DNA of 57,734 bases from Gammaproteobacteria bacterium (GTDB taxonomy: Bacteria; Pseudomonadota; Gammaproteobacteria; Burkholderiales; Rhodocyclaceae), in NCBI GenBank assembly GCA_029289265.1, contig JARFTX010000019.1, forward strand, positions 1 to 57,734, in the 5' to 3' direction. Positions 8,401-16,805 of the stretch are shown here, in pieces. The notes beneath the pieces were generated by a model. It searched no databases and had not been told where the DNA came from. It saw nothing but the letters and a program-made list of their open reading frames with translations. A program made the translations under genes and the position numbers. How positions within the stretch are numbered: the first letter of the stretch is position 1; each line of letters opens with the position of its first letter.

Positions 8401-11400
8401 GGCCGCTCGTCCTCGCCATGCAGGCCTTCGGGCCGTTCGCCGGAGTGCAGGAGGTCGACTTCACCCGCCTCGGCGCCCGTGCGCTGTTCCTGATCCACGG
8501 CCCGACCGGCGCCGGCAAGACGACGCTTCTCGATGCGCTGTGCTTCGCCCTCTATGGCGACAGCTCCGGTGGCGAGCGCGAGCCGCGGGCGATGCGCAGC
8601 GACCACGCCGCACCGCAGCTCGCCACCGAGGTCGCTCTCGAATTCGCGCTCGGTGCCGAGCGCTACCGCGTCGTGCGCCAGCCGGCACAGCGCCGCGCCA
8701 AGCAGCGGGGCAGCGGCTTCACCGAGGCGCCGGCGACCGCCCAACTCGACCGCTTCGACGGGTCGGCCTGGGTGAGCGTCGCGGCCCAGCCGGGCAAGGT
8801 CACGGCGGAAGTCGCGGCGCGCCTCGGCTTCGACAGCGATCAGTTCCGCCAGGTGATCGTGCTGCCGCAGGGCCGCTTTCGCGAGCTGTTGACGGCGCGC
8901 TCCGACCAGCGCGAGGCGATCCTGCAGACCTTGTTCCGCACCGAGCGCTACCGTCTGCTGGGCGAGGAGCTCAAGCGCCGCGCCCGCGAGGTCGAGGACG
9001 ACGCCAAGGTGCTGCGCCTGCGTCGCGAGACGCTGCTCGGGCAGGCCCAGGCCGAGAGTGTGGAGGCGCTCGCCGAGCGACGCGGTGCGATGCAGGAGGA
9101 GCATGCGGCGGCGCAAGTGCAGGCGCGCGAGGCCCGCGCGCTCGCCGCGGCGGCCCGGACCCGACTGGAGAAGGGGCGCGCCGATGCGCGGGCGCTCGCC
9201 GATCTGGCCGACGCGACTCAGGCCGTCGCAAGCCTCGAGGCAGTGCGCCCGGCAATCGAGGCGCAGCGGTGCGAGCTCGAACTCGCCCGCCGCGCCGAGC
9301 GGCTGAGTCCGCTCGACGAGGGTGCGCGCGAAGCGGCCGGGGTCCGGGATCAGGCGGCGGCGCGTCTCGTGCGAGCGCAGGCGGCGCTCGATGCCGCTGC
9401 GGCTGCACGCGCTGCGGCCGCCGCCACGCTTGCCACCGAGGCGGGGCGCGAAGTGCAACGCGAAAGTGCACGCCGCCGCCAAGCGGAGCTCGAAGGACTG
9501 GTCGAGACGGTGGCGCGGCTTGCCCGCGTTGAGGCGCAACGGCGTGCGGACGAGGAGGCGCTGCGACAGTGCGCGGTGAGGCTCGACGCGTTGAAGACCG
9601 AGCTGGTCGGGCGTCGTGCTCGCCAGTCCGAGGCGACGGCGCAGCTCGACGCGCTGCGCCAGCAGGCGGCCGCGGTCGAGCACCTGGGGCAGCAGGTCCG
9701 GGCGCACGAGGAACGGCTGCGCCGACTCGAACGCCTCGCCACCTCGCGTGAGCAAGCGCGCGCCGCCGAGGCGGCACTCGCGCGCCGCCGGACCGATCTG
9801 CAGACCGCCGACGCCGTGCTCGGCACCGCCCGGGCCTCGCTCGAAGCCGGCGAGCAGCATTGGTTCGAAGCGCAGGCGGCCGTGCTGGCTCAGGCTCTGG
9901 TGGACGGCAGCCCGTGCCCGGTGTGCGGCGCGACCGACCACCCGGCCCCGGCGCATCGGGCCGCGGAGGGCGAGCCCGCGCTGGTCGGCGATGCAGCGCT
10001 GAAGAAGGCGCGTGAGGCGGTCCGCAAGGCCGAGGCTGCGCGCGAGCTCGCGCTGCGCGCCGCGCACGACGCCGAGAAGCCGCTGCTGGAGGCCCGCGCC
10101 CGCGTTGCCGAGCTCGAAGCCGGCCTGGCAGCCGAGAGCTCTGCCGAAGATCCTGGCTCCGACGGTGAGCGTGGCGCAGCTGCGGTCGAAATTGGCCCGG
10201 CCCCCGCTACGGTCGTACTTGAACCCGGCTCGGTCCCCGCAGCGGTCGTGCTCGAATCCGGCCAGGCTCCCGCCACAGGCCTGGTCGACACCAACTCGGC
10301 CGTCGCTGCCGCGCTCGCCGCGCTGCAGAGTCGTCTTGTCGAGGCGCAAGCTGCCGCCGCTCGGCTCGCGCAGGCGGGCAAGGAGATCGAGGCGGGCGGG
10401 CTCGCCATCGCCGATGCCGAGGGTCGGTGCACGGCGCTCGAGACCGAGCGTGCCGCGATCGCGACGCGCGTCGCGACCTCTGACGGCGAACTCGGCGTGT
10501 TGCGCGGAGCCGTCCCTGAACCCTTGCGCAGCCCCGGCCGACTGGAGGCGGAGATTGCCGCCGCGAGGACCACGCGCGAGACGCTCGAACGTGCGTGGCA
10601 GGCGGCGGGCGAGGGCGACCGCAGCGCCGCCTCGGCGCTCGCCGCGGCACAGGCATCCCTGGCGGCAGCCGCGGCGGAGCGCGAACGCGCGATGCAGGCC
10701 GCCGAGCTTGCGCGGGCGCGCTTCAACGCGGGGCTGACGGAATCCGGTTTTGCCGGCGAGGCCGAGTTCCGCGCGGCCTGGCGCGCGGGGGATGCGATCG
10801 CCGCGCTGGACGCCGCCATCGCCCGCCACGAGCAGGCGCTGGCGGCCGCGGCCGATCGCCTGCAGCGGGCGCGGCAGGCAGCCGGGAATCTGGTCGCACC
10901 GGACCTGCCCGCGCTGGAGGCGGCCGCGGTCGCGGTCGATGCTCGGCTGGAGGCCGCGCTCAAGCGCGAGCAGGAACTCGCCGGCGCAATCGTCGCGGCC
11001 GAACGCACGCTCGCCGAGCTGCAGCGGCTCGCCGCACAGGCGGGCGCCTGCGAGGTGCGCTTCGCGGTGTTGGGGCGCCTCGCCGAGGTTGCCGGCGGCG
11101 CGAATCCGCGGCGCATGAGCTTTCAGCGCTTCGTCCTTGCGACCCTGCTCGACGAGGTGCTCGAGGCGGCCTCGCTCAGGCTCGTGCGGATGAGCCGCAA
11201 CCGCTTCGAGCTGCGCCGCGTGCGCGAGGCGACCGATCTGCGCAGCGCCGGTGGCCTCGAGCTCGAGGTGTTCGACCACTACACCGGCACGGCGCGGCCG
11301 GCGAGCACACTCTCCGGCGGCGAGGGCTTTCTCGCCGCGCTCTCGCTTGCCCTCGGGCTCGCCGACGTCGTGCAGTCGCGCGCCGGCGGCATCCAGATGG

Positions 11401-11600
11401 AGACGCTCTTCATCGACGAGGGCTTCGGCACGCTCGACCCGGAAAGCCTCGACTTCGCGCTGCGCACGCTGATCGACCTGCAGCAGTCGGGTCGGCTGGT
11501 CGGCGTGATCTCGCACGTCGCCGAACTCAGGGAGCGCATGGACGTGCGCCTGGAGGTCGTCAGCGGCCCGCGCGGCAGCGAGGTGCGCGTCGTGCGCTGA
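8397..11600 (+). CDS. sbcC: Exonuclease SbcC, SMC-like ATPase subunit
   Basis: 1067 residues. The N-terminal ATP-binding half has a Walker A GPTGAGKTTLLD near residue 38. Long Ala/Glu/Arg-rich coiled coils run to a zinc hook C507-P-V-C510 at the apex and back. The C-terminal half has the signature LSGGEGFLAALSLAL and Walker B LFIDEGFGTLD. Together with SbcD it resolves hairpins, palindromes and blocked ends. After the hook, residues 598-630 form three 11-residue repeats rich in Pro, Gly and Val (see findings), which interrupt the returning coiled coil. This insertion is not a normal SbcC feature as far as I know. Confidence 0.95.
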   Translation: MRPLVLAMQAFGPFAGVQEVDFTRLGARALFLIHGPTGAGKTTLLDALCFALYGDSSGGEREPRAMRSDHAAPQLATEVALEFALGAERYRVVRQPAQRRAKQRGSGFTEAPATAQLDRFDGSAWVSVAAQPGKVTAEVAARLGFDSDQFRQVIVLPQGRFRELLTARSDQREAILQTLFRTERYRLLGEELKRRAREVEDDAKVLRLRRETLLGQAQAESVEALAERRGAMQEEHAAAQVQAREARALAAAARTRLEKGRADARALADLADATQAVASLEAVRPAIEAQRCELELARRAERLSPLDEGAREAAGVRDQAAARLVRAQAALDAAAAARAAAAATLATEAGREVQRESARRRQAELEGLVETVARLARVEAQRRADEEALRQCAVRLDALKTELVGRRARQSEATAQLDALRQQAAAVEHLGQQVRAHEERLRRLERLATSREQARAAEAALARRRTDLQTADAVLGTARASLEAGEQHWFEAQAAVLAQALVDGSPCPVCGATDHPAPAHRAAEGEPALVGDAALKKAREAVRKAEAARELALRAAHDAEKPLLEARARVAELEAGLAAESSAEDPGSDGERGAAAVEIGPAPATVVLEPGSVPAAVVLESGQAPATGLVDTNSAVAAALAALQSRLVEAQAAAARLAQAGKEIEAGGLAIADAEGRCTALETERAAIATRVATSDGELGVLRGAVPEPLRSPGRLEAEIAAARTTRETLERAWQAAGEGDRSAASALAAAQASLAAAAAERERAMQAAELARARFNAGLTESGFAGEAEFRAAWRAGDAIAALDAAIARHEQALAAAADRLQRARQAAGNLVAPDLPALEAAAVAVDARLEAALKREQELAGAIVAAERTLAELQRLAAQAGACEVRFAVLGRLAEVAGGANPRRMSFQRFVLATLLDEVLEAASLRLVRMSRNRFELRRVREATDLRSAGGLELEVFDHYTGTARPASTLSGGEGFLAALSLALGLADVVQSRAGGIQMETLFIDEGFGTLDPESLDFALRTLIDLQQSGRLVGVISHVAELRERMDVRLEVVSGPRGSEVRVVR
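10188..10286 (+). repeat. Three 33-bp in-frame tandem repeats inside sbcC
   Basis: Units at 10188-10220, 10221-10253 and 10254-10286 encode EIGPAPATVVL, EPGSVPAAVVL and ESGQAPATGLV. Codons for the same residue differ between units, so the repeat has diverged at the DNA level while the amino-acid pattern E-x-G-x-x-P-A-x-x-x-(L/V) has held. Confidence 0.85.
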
Positions 11601-11603
11601 GCG

Positions 11604-12437
11604 CTACGCGGCGGATCGGATCTCGTGTAGATGGACGTCGCGCTGCGGGTACGGAATGCGCACGCCCTCTCGGTCGAACGCCGTCTTGACGTTTTCGAGC
11701 AGCGCCGCGCGCACCGGCCAGAAGTCCTCGGTCTTGACCCAGGGCCGGACGTTGAGGTTCACGCTGCTCTCGCCGAGTTCGGCCACCGCCACCAGCGGTG
11801 CCGGATCGGCGAGGATGCGCTCGTCCTCGCCGAGGATGCGCTCGACGATCGCCTTCGCCTTGGCGATGTCGTCGCCGTAGCTGATCGCGAAGACGAGATC
11901 GATGCGGCGCGTCGGCTTGGCGCTGAAGTTGATGATGGTGCCGCGCGCGATCTGGCCGTTCGGCACGGTGATGCCGCGGTTGTCGGGCGTGCGCATCACG
12001 GTCGAGAAGATGTGGATCTGCTCGACCACGCCTGAGACGCCGCCCGCCTCGATGAAGTCGCCGACCTTGAACGGCCGGAGCACCACCAGCATCACGCCGG
12101 CAGCGAAGTTGCCGAGCGAGTCGCGCAGCGCCAGCGCGACCGCCAGGCCCGCCGCGCCGAACACCGCCAGCATCGAGGTGGTCGGCACGCCCAGGTGGTC
12201 GAGGGCGGCGATTACGATCACCACCAGCAGCACGACGTGGATGATGTTGCCGAGAAACTGCACCAGCGTCGCGTCGAGGCTCGCCTTGGTCATCACCGTC
12301 CGCGCGAGCGCGGTGATCCGGCCGGCGATCCACTTGCCGACGAACCAGATCGCCGCCGCGGTGACGAGCCGGATCGTCCACGGGATCAGGTAGAGGTTGA
12401 CGAATCCGGGCTGGGTCAGGGCGGTAATAGGGTCCAC
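11604..12437 (-). CDS. Small-conductance mechanosensitive channel, MscS family
   Basis: 277 residues, close to E. coli MscS (286). GTG start with AGGA upstream. Three N-terminal membrane segments are visible (about 12-35, 55-80, 85-110). TM3 shows the Ala/Gly-rich pore helix FGAAGLAVALALRDSLGNFAAG, split here as GAAGLAVALALRD and SLGNFAAGVML. A beta domain follows with RPFKVGDFIEAGG and VEQIHIFSTVMRT. The channel sits in the inner membrane and vents solutes on osmotic downshift. It converges on sbcC with 3 bp between stops, and neighbours are cell-wall genes. Confidence 0.92.
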   Translation of the reverse strand: MDPITALTQPGFVNLYLIPWTIRLVTAAAIWFVGKWIAGRITALARTVMTKASLDATLVQFLGNIIHVVLLVVIVIAALDHLGVPTTSMLAVFGAAGLAVALALRDSLGNFAAGVMLVVLRPFKVGDFIEAGGVSGVVEQIHIFSTVMRTPDNRGITVPNGQIARGTIINFSAKPTRRIDLVFAISYGDDIAKAKAIVERILGEDERILADPAPLVAVAELGESSVNLNVRPWVKTEDFWPVRAALLENVKTAFDREGVRIPYPQRDVHLHEIRSAA

Positions 12438-12523
12438 AGTGCTCGTTTCCTGGAGGGATGAATCGGATGGGGTGCGCTCGAGTGGGGGCCTGCCGGCCGC
12501 TCTCGTGCTCCTGCGCAGCGTCC

Positions 12524-14155
12524 CTACTGCAAGGGCGACAGGAGCTCCGGTAAAGGTCTCGGCGTGTCGAGTGCGCGCAGCACGTTCGCGTCGCGCTGGT
12601 ACACGTCGGGGCGGAAGGCAATCGCTCCGTCGGGGCCGACATCCGCCGTCCAGTAGGCGATCAGGACCGGCACCGGGCGGGCGAGATTGACGTTGCGCGT
12701 GCGACCGCGCTCGAGCAGCTCCGCGACGGTGTCGCGGCTGACGAGGCCCGCATCGGCGATCAGATGGTCGACCAGTTCCAGCGCATGCTCGACGCGCACG
12801 CAGCCCGAGCTGGTGGTGCGCCGGTCGCGCCCGAAGAGCCGCTGGCTGGGGGTGTCGTGCAGATAGACGTGGAACGGATTGGGAAAGCGGATCGCAACCT
12901 GGCCGAGCGCGTTATCCGGTCCGGCGTCCTGGCGCAGCAGGATCGCGCCCGGTCGGCTCCAGTCGATGCCCTCGGGATCGAGCTCGCGGCCGGTATGGTC
13001 GAGCACCCGCATGCGGTTCTCGGCGAGATAGCCGATGTCCCTGCGGATCTCCGGCAGCTTGTCCTGGCGCAGGATGGTCGGCGGCACCGTCCAGGTCGGA
13101 TTGAAGGTGAAGTGCGTGATCTCGGATTTCAGCAGCGGGGTCGGACGGCTCGCCCGCCCGACCTGGATCCGGGTCTCCCATACCGGCTGGGCGTCGCGGT
13201 AATACGTGAGGCGCGCGCCGGCGACATCGACCAGGAGCATGTGCGGCTCGATGTCGGCGGCCAGCCAGCGGGCGCGCTCGAGGTTGACGCGCAGGCGGTC
13301 GAGGCGGACCTCGAACGGTAGGTTCAGGACGGCCAGCGTCGCCTGGCCCACCACGCCGTCGACCTCGAGCTGGTGGGTGTGCTGGAAGGCCATCACGGCG
13401 CGCGTGAGCGCCGCGTCGAAGCGCCGCTTCGCAGCGTCGGCTGCGCCCGTGTCCTCGGGCAGGTAGCCTTCGCGCGCCAGCCGCTCGCGCAACAGCGCGA
13501 CACGCGTGCCCTCGTCGCCTTCGCGCAGCGCCGGCGGTCCCGCCGGCACCATCGGCCATGGCCCGTCGCGGACGGCGGGGTCGCGCAGTCGCGCGTACTC
13601 CGCGCGCAGCCCGCGGTACAGCGGCGTGTCGGGACGGGCGGCGTCGAAGACGGCGGCGAGATCGTCGAGCCCGTCGCCCGCCCGCATCACGAGCACATCG
13701 CGCGCCGCCGACCGGGGTTCGGCACTGGCACGCCACAGCGGCTCGACCGCGCTGCGCTCGGTGCGCCCGAAGGCGACGTCGGCGAGCGCGAGCAGATAGG
13801 TCCGGGTTGCCTGCACGTCGCGCAGCGCGAGTGCATCGGCGTCGGCCGGCATCTCGGGCAGCGTCGCAAGCGCGTAGTCCGCCGGAACGAGCCCATCGTC
13901 GACCAGGCGCTCGAGCTCGCCGGCCAGTCGCGCGAGGCGACCGGGCTCTACCCAGACCGGTGCATGACCGCGTTGCGCGTAGAACAGGGCGACGTCGTCA
14001 GCGTTCGCCCGAGCCGTGCCCCGCGACAGCGCCTGCAGGGTCTCGACGTAAGCCCCGATGCGCGCGGCAAGCCCCGCCTCCACAGGCTCTGCGCCGATTG
14101 CGGGCGCATGCCAGATGAAAAGTGCCGGCAGGAAGAATGTCAAAAAGCGTTGCAA
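12524..14155 (-). CDS. L,D-transpeptidase, YcbB/LdtD type
   Basis: 543 residues. A signal peptide (FLTFFLPALFIWHAPAIGA) targets it to the periplasm. A long N-terminal scaffold is followed by a peptidoglycan-binding domain (GDEGTRVALLRERL ... VDGVVGQATLAVLN, about 210-280) and a YkuD catalytic domain with YLHDTP and the nucleophile Cys452 in SSGCVRVE. It forms 3-3 cross-links in peptidoglycan. The start is TTG at 14155 with only a weak ribosome site; no better in-frame start is visible. It is divergent from a second, YkuD_2-type gene across 175 bp. Confidence 0.92.
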   Translation of the reverse strand: MQRFLTFFLPALFIWHAPAIGAEPVEAGLAARIGAYVETLQALSRGTARANADDVALFYAQRGHAPVWVEPGRLARLAGELERLVDDGLVPADYALATLPEMPADADALALRDVQATRTYLLALADVAFGRTERSAVEPLWRASAEPRSAARDVLVMRAGDGLDDLAAVFDAARPDTPLYRGLRAEYARLRDPAVRDGPWPMVPAGPPALREGDEGTRVALLRERLAREGYLPEDTGAADAAKRRFDAALTRAVMAFQHTHQLEVDGVVGQATLAVLNLPFEVRLDRLRVNLERARWLAADIEPHMLLVDVAGARLTYYRDAQPVWETRIQVGRASRPTPLLKSEITHFTFNPTWTVPPTILRQDKLPEIRRDIGYLAENRMRVLDHTGRELDPEGIDWSRPGAILLRQDAGPDNALGQVAIRFPNPFHVYLHDTPSQRLFGRDRRTTSSGCVRVEHALELVDHLIADAGLVSRDTVAELLERGRTRNVNLARPVPVLIAYWTADVGPDGAIAFRPDVYQRDANVLRALDTPRPLPELLSPLQ

Positions 14156-14159
14156 GTGC

Positions 14160-14187
14160 TTGTCTCGATTGGCTTCGCTGATAGAAT
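14160..14187 (+). promoter_or_regulatory. Possible sigma70 promoter for the YkuD_2 gene
   Basis: TTGTCT at 14160-14165 and TAGAAT at 14182-14187 with a 16-bp spacer, in the 175-bp divergent region; transcript start would lie about 135 bp before the ATG. Confidence 0.4.
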
Positions 14188-14330
14188 AGCCCGCGAGTTG
14201 GGGTTCTGTTGTGATGGACTGCGCAGAATTCCTGTACGTTCAACGCCCGTTTGCAGTAGGGAGGCGTCCGCGAGGAATCGGGTCCTGGAACCCGACCCGC
14301 AGGAGCGCTGCCAACCGGGGATGCTGATTC

Positions 14331-15053
14331 ATGAGTTTTTCACTCGGCCGGCTGATGCTGGCAGCGGGGGCGTGCTGCGTCCTTTCGACCCACGCCCTGG
14401 CCGCCTCGCCGCGCGCGTCCGCGCTCGTCGATACGCTGGCCTTCCAGGCACCCAAACTCGATCGTACGGTCCTCGCCAAAGCGGTCGGTGCGATGGAATG
14501 CGCGACCGCCGGCGGTATCCAACCCGCCGAGCGCCTCGCGGTCATCGATTTCTCGCTGCCCTCGTCGGAGCCGCGCCTGTGGATCTTCGATCTGCGCGAA
14601 CGGCGCCTGATTCTCGAGGAACTCGTCGCGCACGGTCAGAACTCGGGCGACAACTATGCCACGAGCTTTTCCAACACGCTAGGCAGCTACCAGTCCAGCC
14701 TCGGCCTGTTTCGCACCCAGGAGAGCTACTTCGGCCGTCACGGGTATTCCCTGCGCATGGACGGGCTGGAGCCCGGCATCAACGACCGGGCGCGTGACCG
14801 CGCCATCGTCATTCACGCCGCCGACTATGTCGACCCGAGCTGGATCGAGCGCCAGGGCCGCATCGGCCGCAGCCAGGGCTGCCCGGCGGTGCGGCCGGAG
14901 GTCGTGCAGCAGGTGGTCGACAGTCTCAAGGACGGCCAGTTCATGTTCTCGTACTACCCCGATCCCGACTGGCTCGCCTCGTCCGCCTATCTCGACTGCA
15001 AACCCGAACGGGTGGCGGCGATCCTCGCGCCGTGGCGGCGGCCGGAGAGCTGA
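14331..15053 (+). CDS. Secreted murein L,D-transpeptidase catalytic domain protein (YkuD_2 family)
   Basis: 240 residues with an N-terminal signal peptide (LMLAAGACCVLSTHALA). The single domain carries His162 in IVIHAADYV and Cys184 in SQGCPAVRP, the His/Cys pair of L,D-transpeptidases. Motifs such as GLFRTQESYFGRHGYSLRMDGLEPG match the YkuD_2 group and not the YcbB group encoded on the opposite strand. No peptidoglycan-binding domain is present. It could be a transpeptidase or a carboxypeptidase acting on peptidoglycan or its lipoprotein links; the exact reaction is not visible. Confidence 0.88.
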   Translation: MSFSLGRLMLAAGACCVLSTHALAASPRASALVDTLAFQAPKLDRTVLAKAVGAMECATAGGIQPAERLAVIDFSLPSSEPRLWIFDLRERRLILEELVAHGQNSGDNYATSFSNTLGSYQSSLGLFRTQESYFGRHGYSLRMDGLEPGINDRARDRAIVIHAADYVDPSWIERQGRIGRSQGCPAVRPEVVQQVVDSLKDGQFMFSYYPDPDWLASSAYLDCKPERVAAILAPWRRPES

Positions 15054-15192
15054 GCGGCAGTTGTCGCCGCTCTCCGATGAGCTTTCGCTCGCAACGCGCA
15101 GCGCTTGGATAGACCGAAGGGGTGTCCCCGGGGCCTGACCTTCCAGGCGCTGAACGTGGGACCGCCCGGCGCTTGACGACTGAACGCTACCC

Positions 15193-16389
15193 TCAACGCG
15201 TCTGCCGCAGCGTGTCGAGCAGCCGTTGGCCCGCGCGCCCGTCCTGCTCCCAGCCGAGCTCGGCCTGCAGGGCGGCGATCGCCCGGCGCGTGTTGGTGCC
15301 GATCATGCCGTCAACCTCGCCGATGTCGTAGCCGCGTGCGAGCAGCAGCCGCTGCACCTCGCGCCGCTCCTCGCGCGACAGGCCCGGATCGTCGGTCGGC
15401 CACGGGGTGGCGAACGGGCCGCCGCCGCGCAGCCGGTCGGCCAGGTGCCCGATCGCGAGCGCGTAGCTTTCCGCCGCGTTGTACGAGAACAAGGCATCGA
15501 AGTTGCGCAGCACCAAGAATGCCGGTCCCTGCGGCCCGGCCGGCAGGAGCAGGCCGGCCGGCGCATCGGTGGCGGGCAGCGGCGCACCGTCGACGCGTTG
15601 CACGCCTCGTGCGGCCCAGGCCGACAGCGGCTGCTTGTTACGCCGTCCCGCCTGCGAGGTGTCGAAGCTGCGCGGTAGCTGCACCTCGTGCCCCCACGGC
15701 TGGCCGGTGCGCCAGCCCGACTGCTTGAGGTAGTTGGCGGTCGAGGCGAGCGCGTCCGGAACACTACCGAGCAGGTCGCGCCGGCCGTCGCCGTCGAAGT
15801 CGACGGCGATGCGCATAAAGGTCGACGGCATGAACTGGGTATGGCCGAAGGCGCCGGCCCAAGAGCCGACCAGCGCATCGGCGTCGACGTGACCTTCCTC
15901 GAGGATCTTGAGGGTCGTGAAAAATTCGCCGCGGAAGAAGTCCTGGCGCCGCCCGAAGCACGACAGCGTCGCCAGCGAGGTGACCACCTGACGACGCCCG
16001 AAGCTGCGCCCGTAGTTGCTCTCGACCCCCCACACCGCGACCACGGTCTCGGCATCGACGCCGAAGCGCGCCTCGATCGCGCGTAGCGTCTCGCTCCACT
16101 CGGCGAGCATGGCCCTCCCGTCGGCGACGCGTTCCTCGTCGACCAGGCCGGCCATGTAGTCCCAGATCGGCGTGCGGAACTCGGGCTGGAAATCCAGCAA
16201 CTCGATCACGCCCATGTCCGGCGCGAGCGCTTGCGTGTGCCGATCGAAGGTTGCGGTCGCAACGCCGCGCGAACCCGCCTGGCCACGCAGGCTCTTGAGA
16301 CATTGGTCGAACTCGGACGCAAACGCCGCCGGCGTGGTGGATAAGGCCGCGAGCAGGGCTGACAGGACAAGGGCTCGGATGCAGTTCAT
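15193..16389 (-). CDS. MltB-type lytic murein transglycosylase with C-terminal peptidoglycan-binding domain
   Basis: I place the start at ATG 16389 because it opens a clean signal peptide (NCIRALVLSALLAALSTTPAAFA), giving 398 residues; a longer frame to 16512 adds a non-signal sequence. The SLT_2 domain has catalytic Glu123 in VWGVESNYGRSFG, plus FGHTQFMPSTF and the DGDGRRDLLGS motif. Residues about 335-395 form a peptidoglycan-binding fold (REERREVQRLLLARGYDIGEVDGMIGTNTRRAI). It cleaves glycan strands to 1,6-anhydro ends in the periplasm. The signal peptide region has Cys3 and Cys30, neither in a clear lipobox. Confidence 0.92.
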   Translation of the reverse strand: MNCIRALVLSALLAALSTTPAAFASEFDQCLKSLRGQAGSRGVATATFDRHTQALAPDMGVIELLDFQPEFRTPIWDYMAGLVDEERVADGRAMLAEWSETLRAIEARFGVDAETVVAVWGVESNYGRSFGRRQVVTSLATLSCFGRRQDFFRGEFFTTLKILEEGHVDADALVGSWAGAFGHTQFMPSTFMRIAVDFDGDGRRDLLGSVPDALASTANYLKQSGWRTGQPWGHEVQLPRSFDTSQAGRRNKQPLSAWAARGVQRVDGAPLPATDAPAGLLLPAGPQGPAFLVLRNFDALFSYNAAESYALAIGHLADRLRGGGPFATPWPTDDPGLSREERREVQRLLLARGYDIGEVDGMIGTNTRRAIAALQAELGWEQDGRAGQRLLDTLRQTR

Positions 16390-16555
16390 CGGGCTTCTCG
16401 GAATGGCGGCAGGTCGATACGTTCGGCGTCGGGTTGGCGCGCGAAGCTGCGCGGGTGTCCCCGCCGGCCTCGAATTTGCTGCCCAGTATGTCACGCCGGC
16501 ACCGCAGATCAACCCGCGACCGCCGCCGCCGACAGGGCAAATTCGTAACCGGGTG

Positions 16556-16584
16556 TTGACCCGAGCGCGTCCTCAGTCTATAGT
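16556..16584 (+). promoter_or_regulatory. sigma70 promoter of the initiator tRNA gene
   Basis: TTGACC at 16556-16561, a 17-bp spacer, and TATAGT at 16579-16584. The tRNA begins 15 bp after the -10 element, giving a short leader of about 8 nt. This is the best promoter match in the window. Confidence 0.8.
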
Positions 16585-16598
16585 CTTGCTTCTCCAGA

Positions 16599-16676
<78 letters not shown>

Positions 16677-16687
16677 ACAAGATAGGC

Positions 16688-16723
16688 AAAAGGCCAGCTC
16701 TCCGAAGCTGGCCTTTTGCTTTT
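16688..16723 (+). terminator. Intrinsic terminator of the tRNA gene
   Basis: A 12-bp perfect stem (16688-16699 with 16706-16717), loop CTCCGA, ending in TTTT then GCTTTT. The left arm begins with AAAA, so the structure can also stop transcription on the minus strand. Confidence 0.9.
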
Positions 16724-16746
16724 GTGCGGCTAGCATGGGCGCACAC

Positions 16747-16779
16747 GAAAAAGCCCGCGCACCTTCCGGTACGCGGGCT
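16747..16779 (-). terminator. Intrinsic terminator of nrdJ
   Basis: Arms 16752-16759 and 16772-16779 (AGCCCGCG/CGCGGGCT) form an 8-bp GC stem. Read on the minus strand the hairpin is followed by a run of five T bases, 27 bp past the nrdJ stop. Confidence 0.85.
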
Positions 16780-16805
16780 CCATCGCCGTCGGTTCGGCAA
16801 CTTTC

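Noticed and set aside
10188-10286. CRISPR-like array
   Set aside because: Units are contiguous, in frame within sbcC and lack spacers.
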